This document shows positions 55,413-64,000 of a stretch of 64,000 bases of DNA, piece by piece. Each line of letters begins with the position of its first letter. The first letter of the stretch is position 1. Source of the stretch: Limnomonas spitsbergensis (taxonomy: Eukaryota > Chlorophyta > Chlorophyceae > Chlamydomonadales); the NCBI GenBank assembly GCA_037349105.1, contig JAYJMM010000019.1, positions 1,426,001 through 1,490,000 on the forward strand, given 5' to 3'. Under the pieces are notes generated by a model. It had not been told where the DNA came from, did no database searches, and saw only the letters and a list, made by a program, of their open reading frames with translations. The position numbers and the translations under genes were made by a program.

Positions 55413-56493
55413 AGCCTGATTCCCCATGCTGATCCCGGAATATTTTAGTGGAGGATCACCCTGTCTGAATTTGAAATTTTCGCTGATGTTTGCCAGTTGT
55501 TGCTGGCAACCTAAGCAACCGGGTGTGTTCACATCCCTGACCTATGTGTTCGCTTGTTATGTGTTATTACGTGCCTCATGCGCTCCATATGTGGCATGTA
55601 AACAATTGTATGCCAATAGGTTTAAGCCAGCATTTGGTAAAAGAAAGCCACTTCGAGGCCCACAAGGTCTCCCGATTGCTTCCAGCTTCTTTCGTCAATT
55701 GCCCTAATTGATGTGTTATGCTGCTTTCGAGGCCAAGAAAGAGGCTTGGAAGACACAACAAACCAATTTCGGGCCCTGTGGGGATCCTTCTTCCTGGTAT
55801 AATCATTGGATTATGTGATAAGCTCACGCATTATGCCTTTATGTAGGCATGAAGAGAGGCATCTGAAACGAATCATAACCAGAAAATAATATGCATCAGG
55901 CATGCGCCAGTTACCAGTGTGCTGACAGGCCAATATTCTTAGCCCATGAGCTACCAGGACACAAAGACGTCCATGTCCTCTGTCAAGATGATAATGACAA
56001 AGAAACACATCCGAGCATCTCAAGATACAACTCTATCGTGTCATTGACTTCCCCACTGCGAAACGGAGTTTCTAGTATGGAAAGACTTGCCATGTCCACA
56101 AATGCGGACTCAGGGCAAGATCACTTGCAGGCTTGCTACGAATCGACCTCCTGTCAGCCCCCTTCCTCCTGCAAATTTCCAGGCCCGGGGAGTACGCCTC
56201 CTGGACAAGTAGCAGCTCTTCATAAAAATAAAAAAACGGTACAACACCAGTGCCATACTGCCATACCATGACATCAAATCCTTTAAACCGATAACAAACA
56301 AAGGGTATTTCTTTAAAACACAACAAACGGTGATGGACGCTGACATGTCGGCTCATACATACCTCCTCCCCCTTTCTTATTCTGGAATTTGACCTCTCGG
56401 ACAAGCCCTGTAGGGCAGTTTGTGTGACGGCGTCCGCCTCCCAATCCTACAGTTGTACATCACAGCCGTGCATGTACATCGCAATTGCAAATT

Positions 56494-58055
56494 TCAGCGC
56501 TCAGGCAAGGTCTTTGCGTCATTGAGTGCTTTGAAGGACGCTTCCCAGTTGGCCCCGTCAAATTGCTGCACGCGGACGCTGACTCCGCATCTCAACATGT
56601 CCGCCTCATCTAGGCAAGCAACAGTGACAGCGTAGCTCTCCGGGTGGCTCCTGCAGTACAGTGGTGCGATGTAGCGATGCAGTACAGTGGCAGATCAGTA
56701 TCTGTATAGTAGCAGTACAGTAACATTACATTGACAGTACTGCGACAGTTACGTGACAGTACATAAACAGTTACACAGTAAAGGTGCACCAGGTTTCTGT
56801 CTGGACAGTAAGATATGGGGAAGGGAGAATCCGTAGAGGTGGGCAACTGAAAAAACGAATTCATTAACTGAAATGTAAAAAAACTGAATTTACCTTGGGA
56901 TGTAGAAGGCCTGGACACCGCAAACCGGGCAGAACAGGTGCTGAGCTGTCTTGGTGTTGAACGTGTCTGACAGGTGGCGAAAAAGTATGAAGAGTTGAAC
57001 ATGGTGTTGTTTGGCGTTGGATAATGTTGCGCTGGCTCCAGGTAGTACCTAGCGGCCATAGCTAACAGATCTATCTCAGTATTCCACGGTTTCCCCCCAT
57101 ATTCCTTTCTCACACTTAGTCAGAGGGCTGTTGACGGGATCCAGGTGGAAGTTGGCAGCTGAGGTGATGGTGTGGATATTGTGTTTCAAGCGGCAAACAG
57201 AGCAGTTGCAGTCCAAAGCCACCACCTCAGATCCTGTCAAGAGGCATTGAGCGGTCAAATGAAAATTCAAATGTGGCATGGCATGAAATGAACAATCCGC
57301 TTCATGCGGCATATGGAGCAGTTGCAGTCCAAGGCCATCGGCTCAGATCTGGTCCGAGGCACAGAGAGATGAAATTCAAATAGGGATTCAAATAATCAAA
57401 TGTGGCATGTCATGATATGTGCATTGCGCATCCTGCAACAGACAAAGCAGTTACAGTCCAAGGCAATCAGCTTAGATCCTGTTGAAGGCACAGTGGGACC
57501 AAAACAAAGATGCGCAATCCAAACAGAGAGACAACAGGAAGGAAAGCGATTGCTTTGGTGGGACGGTGGATGTGAAGAGGCCAACGGAATCCAGGTGAAG
57601 GACACATGGAGGCCACATGGACCACAATGCAAGCTGCGGGGAGGCTGCATGGAGGCCACATGGAGGCCACATGGAGGTCACATGGAAGTCACATGGAGGT
57701 CACAGGGAGGCCACATGGAGGTCACATGGAGGCCAAATGTGGCCACATGGAGGCCACATGGAGGTCACATGGAGGTCACATGGAGGCCACATGGAGGCCA
57801 CATGGTGGCCACATGGACGTCACATGGAGGTCACATGGTGGCCACATGGAGGTCACATGGAGGCCACATGGAGGTCACATAGAGGCCACATGGAGGTCAC
57901 ATGGAGGTCACATGGAGGTCACATGGAGGTCACATGGAGTCAGTACAATTAGTCAGTCACCATGTTTCAAGTGACACACCTTGAAGGACGTCGATGTGAA
58001 ACGTGACGTTCTTGCAGTGGCAAGCCCCTCCGATTTGGACAACTTTGTCAGCCAT
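56494..58055 (-). CDS. CENP-V/GFA-domain protein (glutathione-dependent formaldehyde-activating enzyme family), 4 exons, 141 residues
   Basis: Minus-strand exons 58055-57980, 57233-57114, 56966-56894 and 56650-56494 join in phase 1, 1, 2 from ATG to TGA. The protein starts MADKVVQIGGACHCKNVTFH, the family's G.CHC..V.F signature, followed by VVALDCNCSVCR (C-x-C-x2-C), YTFNTKTAQHLFCPVCGVQA (CxxCG) and PESYAVTVACLD with FDGANWE near the end. All cysteines expected to bind the two zinc ions are present and the length is typical. Family members include bacterial formaldehyde-detoxification enzymes and animal CENP-V; enzymatic activity of such eukaryotic homologues is unproven. Exon 2 has an unusual T before its donor (AAGT|GTGAGA), required by the reading frame. 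Confidence 0.88.
57300..57485 (-). pseudogene. Two ghost copies of exon 2 start (GFA gene)
   Basis: On the minus strand, GACTGCAACTGCTCCATATG (near 57330) and GACTGTAACTGCTTTGTCTG (near 57455) repeat the true exon 2 core (GACTGCAACTGCTCTGTTTG), each preceded by a GATCTGAG- or GATCTAAG-like exon start. Copies are ~115 bp apart and lie in intron 1. Confidence 0.8.
57590..57948 (+). repeat. Intronic tandem array, 11-bp unit CATGGAGGTCA/CATGGAGGCCA
   Basis: About 30 copies in intron 1 of the GFA gene. Open frames in several registers come from the repeat and are not genes. Confidence 0.95.
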
Positions 58056-59254
58056 GCAGTGTAATGGATTGTTGCACAGTAGCTGCTTGCTGCAGCCTCA
58101 CAGCTGGCCGACTGCAAGCCAACAAGTTAACAGTTACCCGGCTTAGTATTTTTCTCGAACGAGCACCGCAAGTAAGTTTCTACTAAGGGGTTTCCACGAC
58201 GGTCCTCTGCCCGACCATCGCTCTCAACGGGTGCAGCGCGACAGAGGCTGGTTGGATCGGTTGGCCGGTGAGATGCAGTACGAATAATCTCGTGGACGGA
58301 AGCGTAGGCGTAGGTTGAGGTTGAGGTGAGGGAATTCGTCGAGCACTCGAGCTAGGTGAGTGCTCTCGATTTTCATTGGGCCTGGTATACTGGCATACCT
58401 CGAGATTAAGGATCGAGTATGGTCTGTCCGTAGTTCTGCACCAGGGGAGCACTGTTGCCACTTGCCAGCACTCAAAATGTGCTGATTGACAAATACTTTG
58501 TCCACTAACAGCTCTGCAGCTTCACCAGCTGCTTTGCTCCTCCTCATGTCTAGGGGAATTCTCTGATCCGCATTTGCCAGCTCCCTGATGCCACTTGCTG
58601 AGCACCCATGCAAGTGGAAGTGCTGAGTCAGTACCGGTAGGTATATCGCTAAGTGGTTCTGCATTAAGATTATGAAGATTTATCTGTCTACCCTGTATTT
58701 TGGGGATTCTGGTGCGTCAGCTACAATTCAGCTATATCGCGGCACTGGGGGGTGCTGGATCCTGCGACATACAGAATTACAGCAGGCCCCCCAGGCCCCC
58801 ACTCGAGCCCCCCCGGTCCACTACCCGGTCGGTCAATAAGTAGTCCCCATAGTAGGACCAATGCTGGCCGCCCAGCGTCCGGCCAAAGGAGTTACCTACT
58901 TGCTAACTTTCGGTGCACAGGAGCATGCATGGGAGCACTCACCATCCTTTCATTTTGCTGATACTTATACCGTTACTTGTACAAGTTAGGTTCGGCAGCT
59001 ATTTGGCTGCATCACGGCCTGTGGATGTGGGGAAGCATTGCAGCATTTCAGCTACATCATGGCCACCGGCTGTGGACCTGCCAAAGTTTGATCCCTCAGC
59101 TGCCCAGTCGCAGAAGCCCGCCAGCCTGCCATGATTGTTCTTAGACTCTCAGGCCTATTAGAGAAACTGAAAAATATGCCAGCGTTTGAGGCTAGTTGAC
59201 TTGTGATGATGTTCATGTTGCCCTTAAATTGCAATGCATGGGCGCTTTCTTGTT

Positions 59255-59345
59255 TAATGACGTTGCACCTCGGGCCATGCTGAAAGAAGCTCGGCCACGT
59301 CGGCAAGCAAAAAGTCGGCTAGGACAGTCAAGGGAGAAGGCACAA
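59255..59345 (+). repeat. Short SINE-like repeat (GTCGGC subtype)
   Basis: AATGACGTTGCACCTCGGGC, GCTCGGCCACGTCGGCAAGC and the end GGACAGTCAAGGGAGAAGGC match the 47209 copy closely. Confidence 0.75.
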
Positions 59346-59558
59346 GAGAAGGATAGCATGTCCCTCCAAACAAACAAGAAAAACAAAAGTTACACATAAG
59401 TTATACAAAGTTCTGGCAAACCGTAAAAATGAGTTTTTTTGTTGTTGTTGAGAAACTCGGGAGACTTGTATTCAGGACCGGTACTCAGAATACTCAGGCT
59501 GCCAAGTATTCAGGATACTCAGGCTGCCAGTACTCAGGATACTCAGGATACTCAGGGT

Positions 59559-59660
59559 TAATGACGTTACACCTCCGGGCCATGCCGAAATGAGCTCGGC
59601 CACGTCGGCAGCTGGGAGAAAGCACAAGAGGAAAGGCAGGATAGCAAGTTCACCCACCAA
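59559..59660 (+). repeat. Short SINE-like repeat with 14-bp target duplication
   Basis: Flanked by AGGATACTCAGGGT at 59545-59558 and again at 59661-59674. The left flank is itself a short GGATACTCA repeat, so part of the match could be pre-existing. Confidence 0.7.
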
Positions 59661-59764
59661 AGGATACTCAGGGTATATAAAATAAACCCTAAACCCCAAA
59701 CCCTAAACCCCCTAACCCTAAACCCTAGACTATAAAATATCAAACATTGACCACACCAGGTAGT

Positions 59765-60240
59765 GCTTAATTCATAGCAACGACTGGGCAGCTATATTGC
59801 GTGAGTCAATAATATGCATACGAACAACAGTGCATGTGGTTACGTTTCTTTTTTTCCAACGAGACAGTTGGGCGCCCACGCGGCCGAGCCTTTTTGAGCA
59901 GGGCCCAGAGGTGTAATGTCATTGGCCTGTGGTTACGGAGCCAGGACACCCCCCATGCCAAAATTGCATGCCAAGAGGGATCTGGGTTTCCGTGTGTAAT
60001 ATTTACACGGCATATCAACAGCAAGGAAATTATGAATGCAACGGTGTAGCTATGGTCATATTCTGATGTTTAAATACATTGAAATACATTTCCCCCCCAA
60101 CACTTGTTTTTACCCCCCTCCACCTCCGCACTTTGACCCTCCATATCTTCCAGCCCTGGGCCATATAACATTTGAAGACCAGATATGGAACGCTCTCATC
60201 AACCTCTACAACTTTGGATGATGAGGTGATTCCAGTTATT
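59765..60240 (+). repeat. Dispersed repeat, copy 2, carrying a nested SINE-like insertion
   Basis: Paralog of 24950-25330 with the same word order. Relative to that copy it contains an extra ~93 bp at GTGGTTACG. Confidence 0.75.
59845..59927 (-). repeat. Short SINE-like repeat, best-defined copy, with 10-bp target duplication
   Basis: The 83-bp copy is flanked by TGTGGTTACG at 59835-59844 and 59928-59937. On the minus strand it starts GGCCAATGACATTACACCTC, continues GGGCCCTGCTCAAAAAGGCT and GGGCGCCCAACTG, and ends in an A-rich tail GGAAAAAAAGAAA. The paralogous locus at 25019-25030 has only one TGTGGTT and no insert. Confidence 0.88.
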
Positions 60241-62586
60241 TTTCGATCGCAAAATTTAGACTTTGGACTCGGTTTTTACAATGAACAGCCAGCCGGCCGC
60301 AGTCTCAGCTTGAACATCAATGTCAGCTGAGTTTCAATACATAGGTGATGATGCCACACCCTGCTTTAAGACACAACGCTTGCATGCCCTAGCCACCGGA
60401 AGAGCATCAACATGAACCTAGGCCAAGGACACTTTGATAGCTGATGACGATGTGCAAGGCCGCGAGAAGAAAATCAAGCTGTCGGTTTCGGCTACGCAGT
60501 TGCATTGGACGGTCTGAAGCCCAAGAAGCATCGTCCAGGCGTCCACTGCCTATTTTATTACTATATGGTGGTTCAACTGCAATTCAGCTACATTGCACCT
60601 TATGGCCATGCCAGATCGCACATCTTGCTTTGCAAATGCGGCACAGCATGATGCTTGGCGCCTTGTGGTGATGATGCAAACGGCTTTCGTGGCTTTGCGT
60701 TTGGAAACTGGGCATCAAAGCTTGATGCAACAAGTCCTCTGCGCCACATGCTGCGATGTATCCGTATTGTAGATGAAGACTAGAAGCAACATGGGTGCCC
60801 AACCCACATGTAACTCGCTATGTCAATTGATCATCATGGCCTACCCGTTGGGCGCCAAAACAAAAGATGGTATGCCGCGTATGCGCCATATTCATATCCC
60901 CTGGTCCGTATCTAGCATGCTAGGCAGGTAGTCAGGTAATACTGCCATAACAGGCATGCACTACAACCATGAAAGACAGGCACTACTGCCAGCAGGACCT
61001 ACCGGTCCAATATTTTAATTATTATTACCGGTAAGGCTTGGTTCACTCACTACAAAAGCGCAAGGCCCAACAATTGGCCCAGCGGGTCATGGGAGCGGAC
61101 AGGATGCGCCGTTTTTTCGACTCATGGAGTCATGGTTACAACCTGTCTAAGAGGTGGGCCACCCAGCCCTCCTAGTGAGAAACTTTCACATCCCAGAGGA
61201 AGGGAGGTGACAGAGCACCCATAGTAACACGGACGGTGCACCAAGCCAATGGTGCCGGCCGGGGTGTGCCACGCTGCGGCCAGTTACCTAGCAGAAAAGC
61301 AGTGAGATACATGATCTTAAGTGCAAGGAATGGCCCGAGGTTGGGAAGCGCCTGGAGGTGTGGGGGTCTGATTCTTGGTCTTGGATCAATCTAGTCGGGC
61401 TCCGAAGCTATAAGTCGACCATGCGGCCGGGCCAGCCCAAGGTGTACCATGCAAGAAATAGGCGGGGGGCTTGGCGGCTCGTTCGTGAATGTAGCCAATG
61501 AGCCCGCACCCACCTACGCAAATGCATGCACAAGGATCAGGGCTTCTACATAGGGCAGCTGGGAGGATGGGGGGACAGGCGGACAGCACGAGAAAAATTA
61601 TTTTTTCGCCTCTTGGGGGCGCAATGTGTATGCATGCAGATTGAGGAGCTGGTTCATGGCAGTGGGCATTGGCTTCTGGGACTGTTTGGATCGATTAGCG
61701 AGCTAGGGCTGCCTGCCCATGGCGGCTGGCCGCACCACTAAGCCTGTGTTCACAAACATGTAGAAGCACGGCATTATTATTTCATAGGTAGACTGTTTCA
61801 GATAGCTTGCATGCATGGAAGACATTCAGACAATTCCAGATGTACCGCAAACTTATCAGTCAGACCATGCGGTCCTGGCAGGGTATCTCTGGTATTAGCG
61901 ATAGTGGAATGGACGACTAAAATGTCATGCAACAGCCAGTTCACCAATACTGTCGGTATGAAGCAATGCGCCCTTGCTACCTGTAGCCTGTAGGCTGTAG
62001 CGATCTGGGGTATGTATACCCCTATGAGTCGTCACTATACATCTACATCCTTTTACATGATCGCTACACTACCAGCTTACTGCAGCACCATATAAGCCTA
62101 ATGTTATCACATCCCAGGCTTTAATTGAGTCTTGAAGAACATATTGTTGAGCGGCGAGGCAAATTGGCTGTGCAATGCTGCAAAGTACCTACGCTCTTGC
62201 CTTATAACACCTTATGACCCGCTTGAAATTGCCCCTCTGATCACACACCAGCAACAGAATCACACGCTAGCAATCTAGCGTTCGAGTACATACAGTATCC
62301 TTGGCTAGTCGGCTTCCATTCGGCCCCATGTCTTGGACACAGCTGCAACTGCATCTGAAAGGAGGACAGCAGGTTACATCCGCTGAATATTCTTCATTTG
62401 TCAAGCCAGGGGGTGCAACATCGGGGTGCAGCATGTGCCGTGCAGACTCAATACAATTATCAGTCATCACTGAAACCTTCGAGACAGCGGCAACAGTGTC
62501 TGCATTGAGTATAACAGCTGACTCGATTACTTGGTTACGTGCCGCATATGTGTTATAATTTGCAATAGTCATCACTCGTCTGAGCT
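60241..62586. other. Intergenic, no gene recognised
   Basis: Open frames are short. A plus frame near 61060-61170 (QQLAQRVMGADRMRRFFDSW) is the only stretch that looks protein-like, but it ends quickly and I cannot place it. Confidence 0.35.
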
Positions 62587-62587
62587 G

Positions 62588-63230
62588 TAACAGCCCGATT
62601 CTGATTGGTGGAGGAAACAAGTGTGGAGAAAAAATACGAAAGTTTTCGAAAGTTCCTCCACCCGTTCCTCCACCCCTGTTCCACGATACGTGAGATGGAG
62701 GAAGAATGGCGAAGGTTGGAGTTATGTACGGGAGATCTTCACAGCGCTCTTTCATGCCGCCTGTTTCATTTCTTTCGTGCATTCTTCCTTGCAGTGTATA
62801 TCATTTCTGCATATCGTTCTGTTATTCTCCCTAGCAGACCGACTAGAGAAGTAGCACATTATTTTCGTGGCTGTAGATCGCTCGCTGTTTTGTGTGACTG
62901 TAGATCGCTCGCTCTATCATCGAAAGAGCCGTCGTTTGCTGCCTTCATCCACGCCAAATCGCCGGAAAGACATCAAAAGTTAAAGAAAGAACTTGCGATT
63001 AACGTCATATAGAAAGGAAATGACGCAGACATTATCTCGGCCACGCTGGCAATGAGCTCATTAGTTCAATAGTTCCGCGACCCCCCCCCCTCCGCGGAAA
63101 AGAATGCGTTCCTCCACCCTTTCGAAAGTTCCTCCACCTGTTCCTCCACACCTGTTCCACGAGATCGGGTGGAGGAACTTTCGACAGGGTGGAGGAACAA
63201 GTTCCTCCACGCATCAGAATCGTGCTGTAA
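62588..63230. mobile_element. Inverted-repeat element (MITE-like), ~643 bp, rich in GGTGGAGGAAC
   Basis: The left end AACAGCCCGATTCTGATT and the right end, read on the minus strand, TACAGCACGATTCTGATG match at 15 of 18 positions and both run into GTGGAGGAA. The 11-mer GGTGGAGGAAC or its complement recurs about ten times, clustered at 62608-62710 and 63110-63215. The middle holds a short plus frame of no known family. No target duplication is clear. Confidence 0.6.
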
Positions 63231-63814
63231 TCCAATGAAACCAATGCAAATGCCCCGCGCACGATGCACGTACAGAAGTTCAAAAGCACATCGAATCTGA
63301 AGCATGCTTCGGTTCGCTGCAAAAAGCTGCGAAGCAAGAGTACGAATTGTGCAAAAAATAGTAGAGGCGTAAACCAGAGAACTCTGGCGTAAACTCATCT
63401 GTTTGGATCATCTGCATGCTTCTCCCCTAATTACCGGTCATGAGAGGTCTTCGTCAGGGTGTTCACAGGAGGCGGGGTTCCTTTTGAGATCTCATCAGAG
63501 GTCTGTGTCACGTGGGTTTGGTGACGCCGCATATTCACTGCTGACGCATGGCCACCTCCCCCTGTCACGCAACGTCATGCATCCAAAACCCGCCAACTTC
63601 GTTTCTGTCAACAAAGTTCACGACCAGGTTCCACACACCGGCGCATGAGTGAACTCTGAGGCAGCAGCACCATAGAAGCCTAACGATGTCCTCTTAAAAA
63701 CACACCGACATTGTGAGTCCTACCGATCCCCGCCCATTGACGTGACGTAGGATAATGGATAAAGAAGATCAACCCGTGGAAACAATGCGAACGAATTAGG
63801 TTCACAAACTTAAA

Positions 63815-64000
63815 ATGTCGGACACGGCAAAGCGCCTCTCCGTCCCTCCAGACGCGGAGCTGCAGGCCAGCCTTGCCAGCTTGAAAGCTTTATGCGCCTC
63901 GGACCCCGTCCTCTCTCATGCCAACCTCTCCGACTCCCTTCTTAAACGAACCCTGTGGTCAAAGAAGAGTGACCTGAAGGCTTGCGTGAAGCTTCTCAGC
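63815..64000 (+). CDS. 5' end of a gene, possibly CRAL-TRIO (Sec14-like) protein, cut by the window edge
   Basis: From ATG at 63815 the frame is open for 62 codons to the last base. The residues LSDSLLKRTLWSKKSDLKAC then VKLLS resemble the CRAL-TRIO N-terminal helix pattern (D..LLRFLRARKFDVEKA..ML), although the aromatic and arginine positions are weak. The preceding AAACTTAAA is a plausible start context. The domain proper would lie beyond the window, so the assignment is tentative. Confidence 0.5.
   Translation, partial: MSDTAKRLSVPPDAELQASLASLKALCASDPVLSHANLSDSLLKRTLWSKKSDLKACVKLLS

Larger units (their letters stand above)
54670..56493. other. Region between convergent genes
   Basis: No gene is seen. 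Two short SINE-like fragments lie at 54990-55036 and 55374-55412 (both minus). Imperfect inverted CTAGATCTCACAGCTGTAGC units lie near 54660-54755, just past the stop of the bPH gene, and could form a 3' hairpin. Confidence 0.5.
58056..59764. other. Intergenic, no gene recognised
   Basis: A 146-codon minus frame at 58224-58664 has no familiar motif. Single AGCTACATCA-type words and two short SINE-like copies (59255, 59559) are present. Telomere-like CCCTAAACCC tracts lie at 59690-59730. Confidence 0.4.

Noticed and set aside
57400..57974. Frames rich in HGGHMEVTWR
   Set aside because: They are translations of the CATGGAGGTCA array in the GFA gene intron.
58224..58664. 146-codon minus-strand frame
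   Set aside because: It has no recognisable motif and no supporting splice partner; I leave it unannotated.
59690..59730. A chromosome end marked by telomere repeats
   Set aside because: The tract is short and mixed, similar tracts occur in many introns, and sequence continues on both sides.

Overview
This window looks like nuclear DNA of a green-lineage alga, possibly a prasinophyte; that placement is an inference. The evidence is multi-exon genes with GT-AG introns and short phase-consistent exons, plant-type telomere-like tracts (CCCTAAA) inside introns, and very heavy loads of dispersed repeats and minisatellites. There are no bacterial-style operons. Six genes can be read as multi-exon or single-exon models. 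Four of them splice in frame from start to stop by eye.

Layout. Positions 1-505 hold a probable LINE ORF fragment (minus), cut by a very short SINE-like repeat. Positions 2339-14309 form one 12-kb CACTA (EnSpm-type) transposon with 31-bp terminal inverted repeats and a TGA target duplication. Its interior is mostly minisatellite: a 5-kb G-rich array with ~1.8-kb super-repeats, a 37-bp array, a 15-bp array with ~400-bp super-repeats and a 13-bp array. A two-exon gene fragment also lies inside. Positions 14917-22135 carry a minus-strand TPR / Sel1-repeat / MYND-finger gene. Positions 23587-24921 hold a frameshifted cysteine-rich ORF. Positions 26005-30163 (minus) hold a 7-exon coiled-coil gene that diverges from an intronless BTB-BACK gene (30302-31894, plus) across a 138-bp shared promoter. 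Positions 35541-50558 (plus) hold a 17-exon, 891-residue protein with two TerD-like domains followed by MORN repeats; its fourth intron contains a dead hAT transposon with a perfect 8-bp target duplication. Positions 51886-54669 (plus) hold a 4-exon membrane-anchored bacterial-PH (YdbS-like) protein with a SHOCT-like tail. Positions 56494-58055 (minus) hold a 4-exon CENP-V/GFA zinc-domain protein. The last 186 bases start a further gene, perhaps a CRAL-TRIO protein.

Two patterns stand out. First, the introns and gene 3' flanks contain decayed tandem copies of the exon edges next to them, in at least four genes and involving more than a dozen exons. These 'ghost exons' include runs of near-identical decoy splice sites, and suggest that introns here grow by repeated duplication of exon-intron junctions. 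Second, an 83-102 bp repeat with a purine-rich tail occurs about 17 times. Three copies are flanked by target duplications of 10, 14 and 19 bp, so it behaves like an ultra-short SINE.
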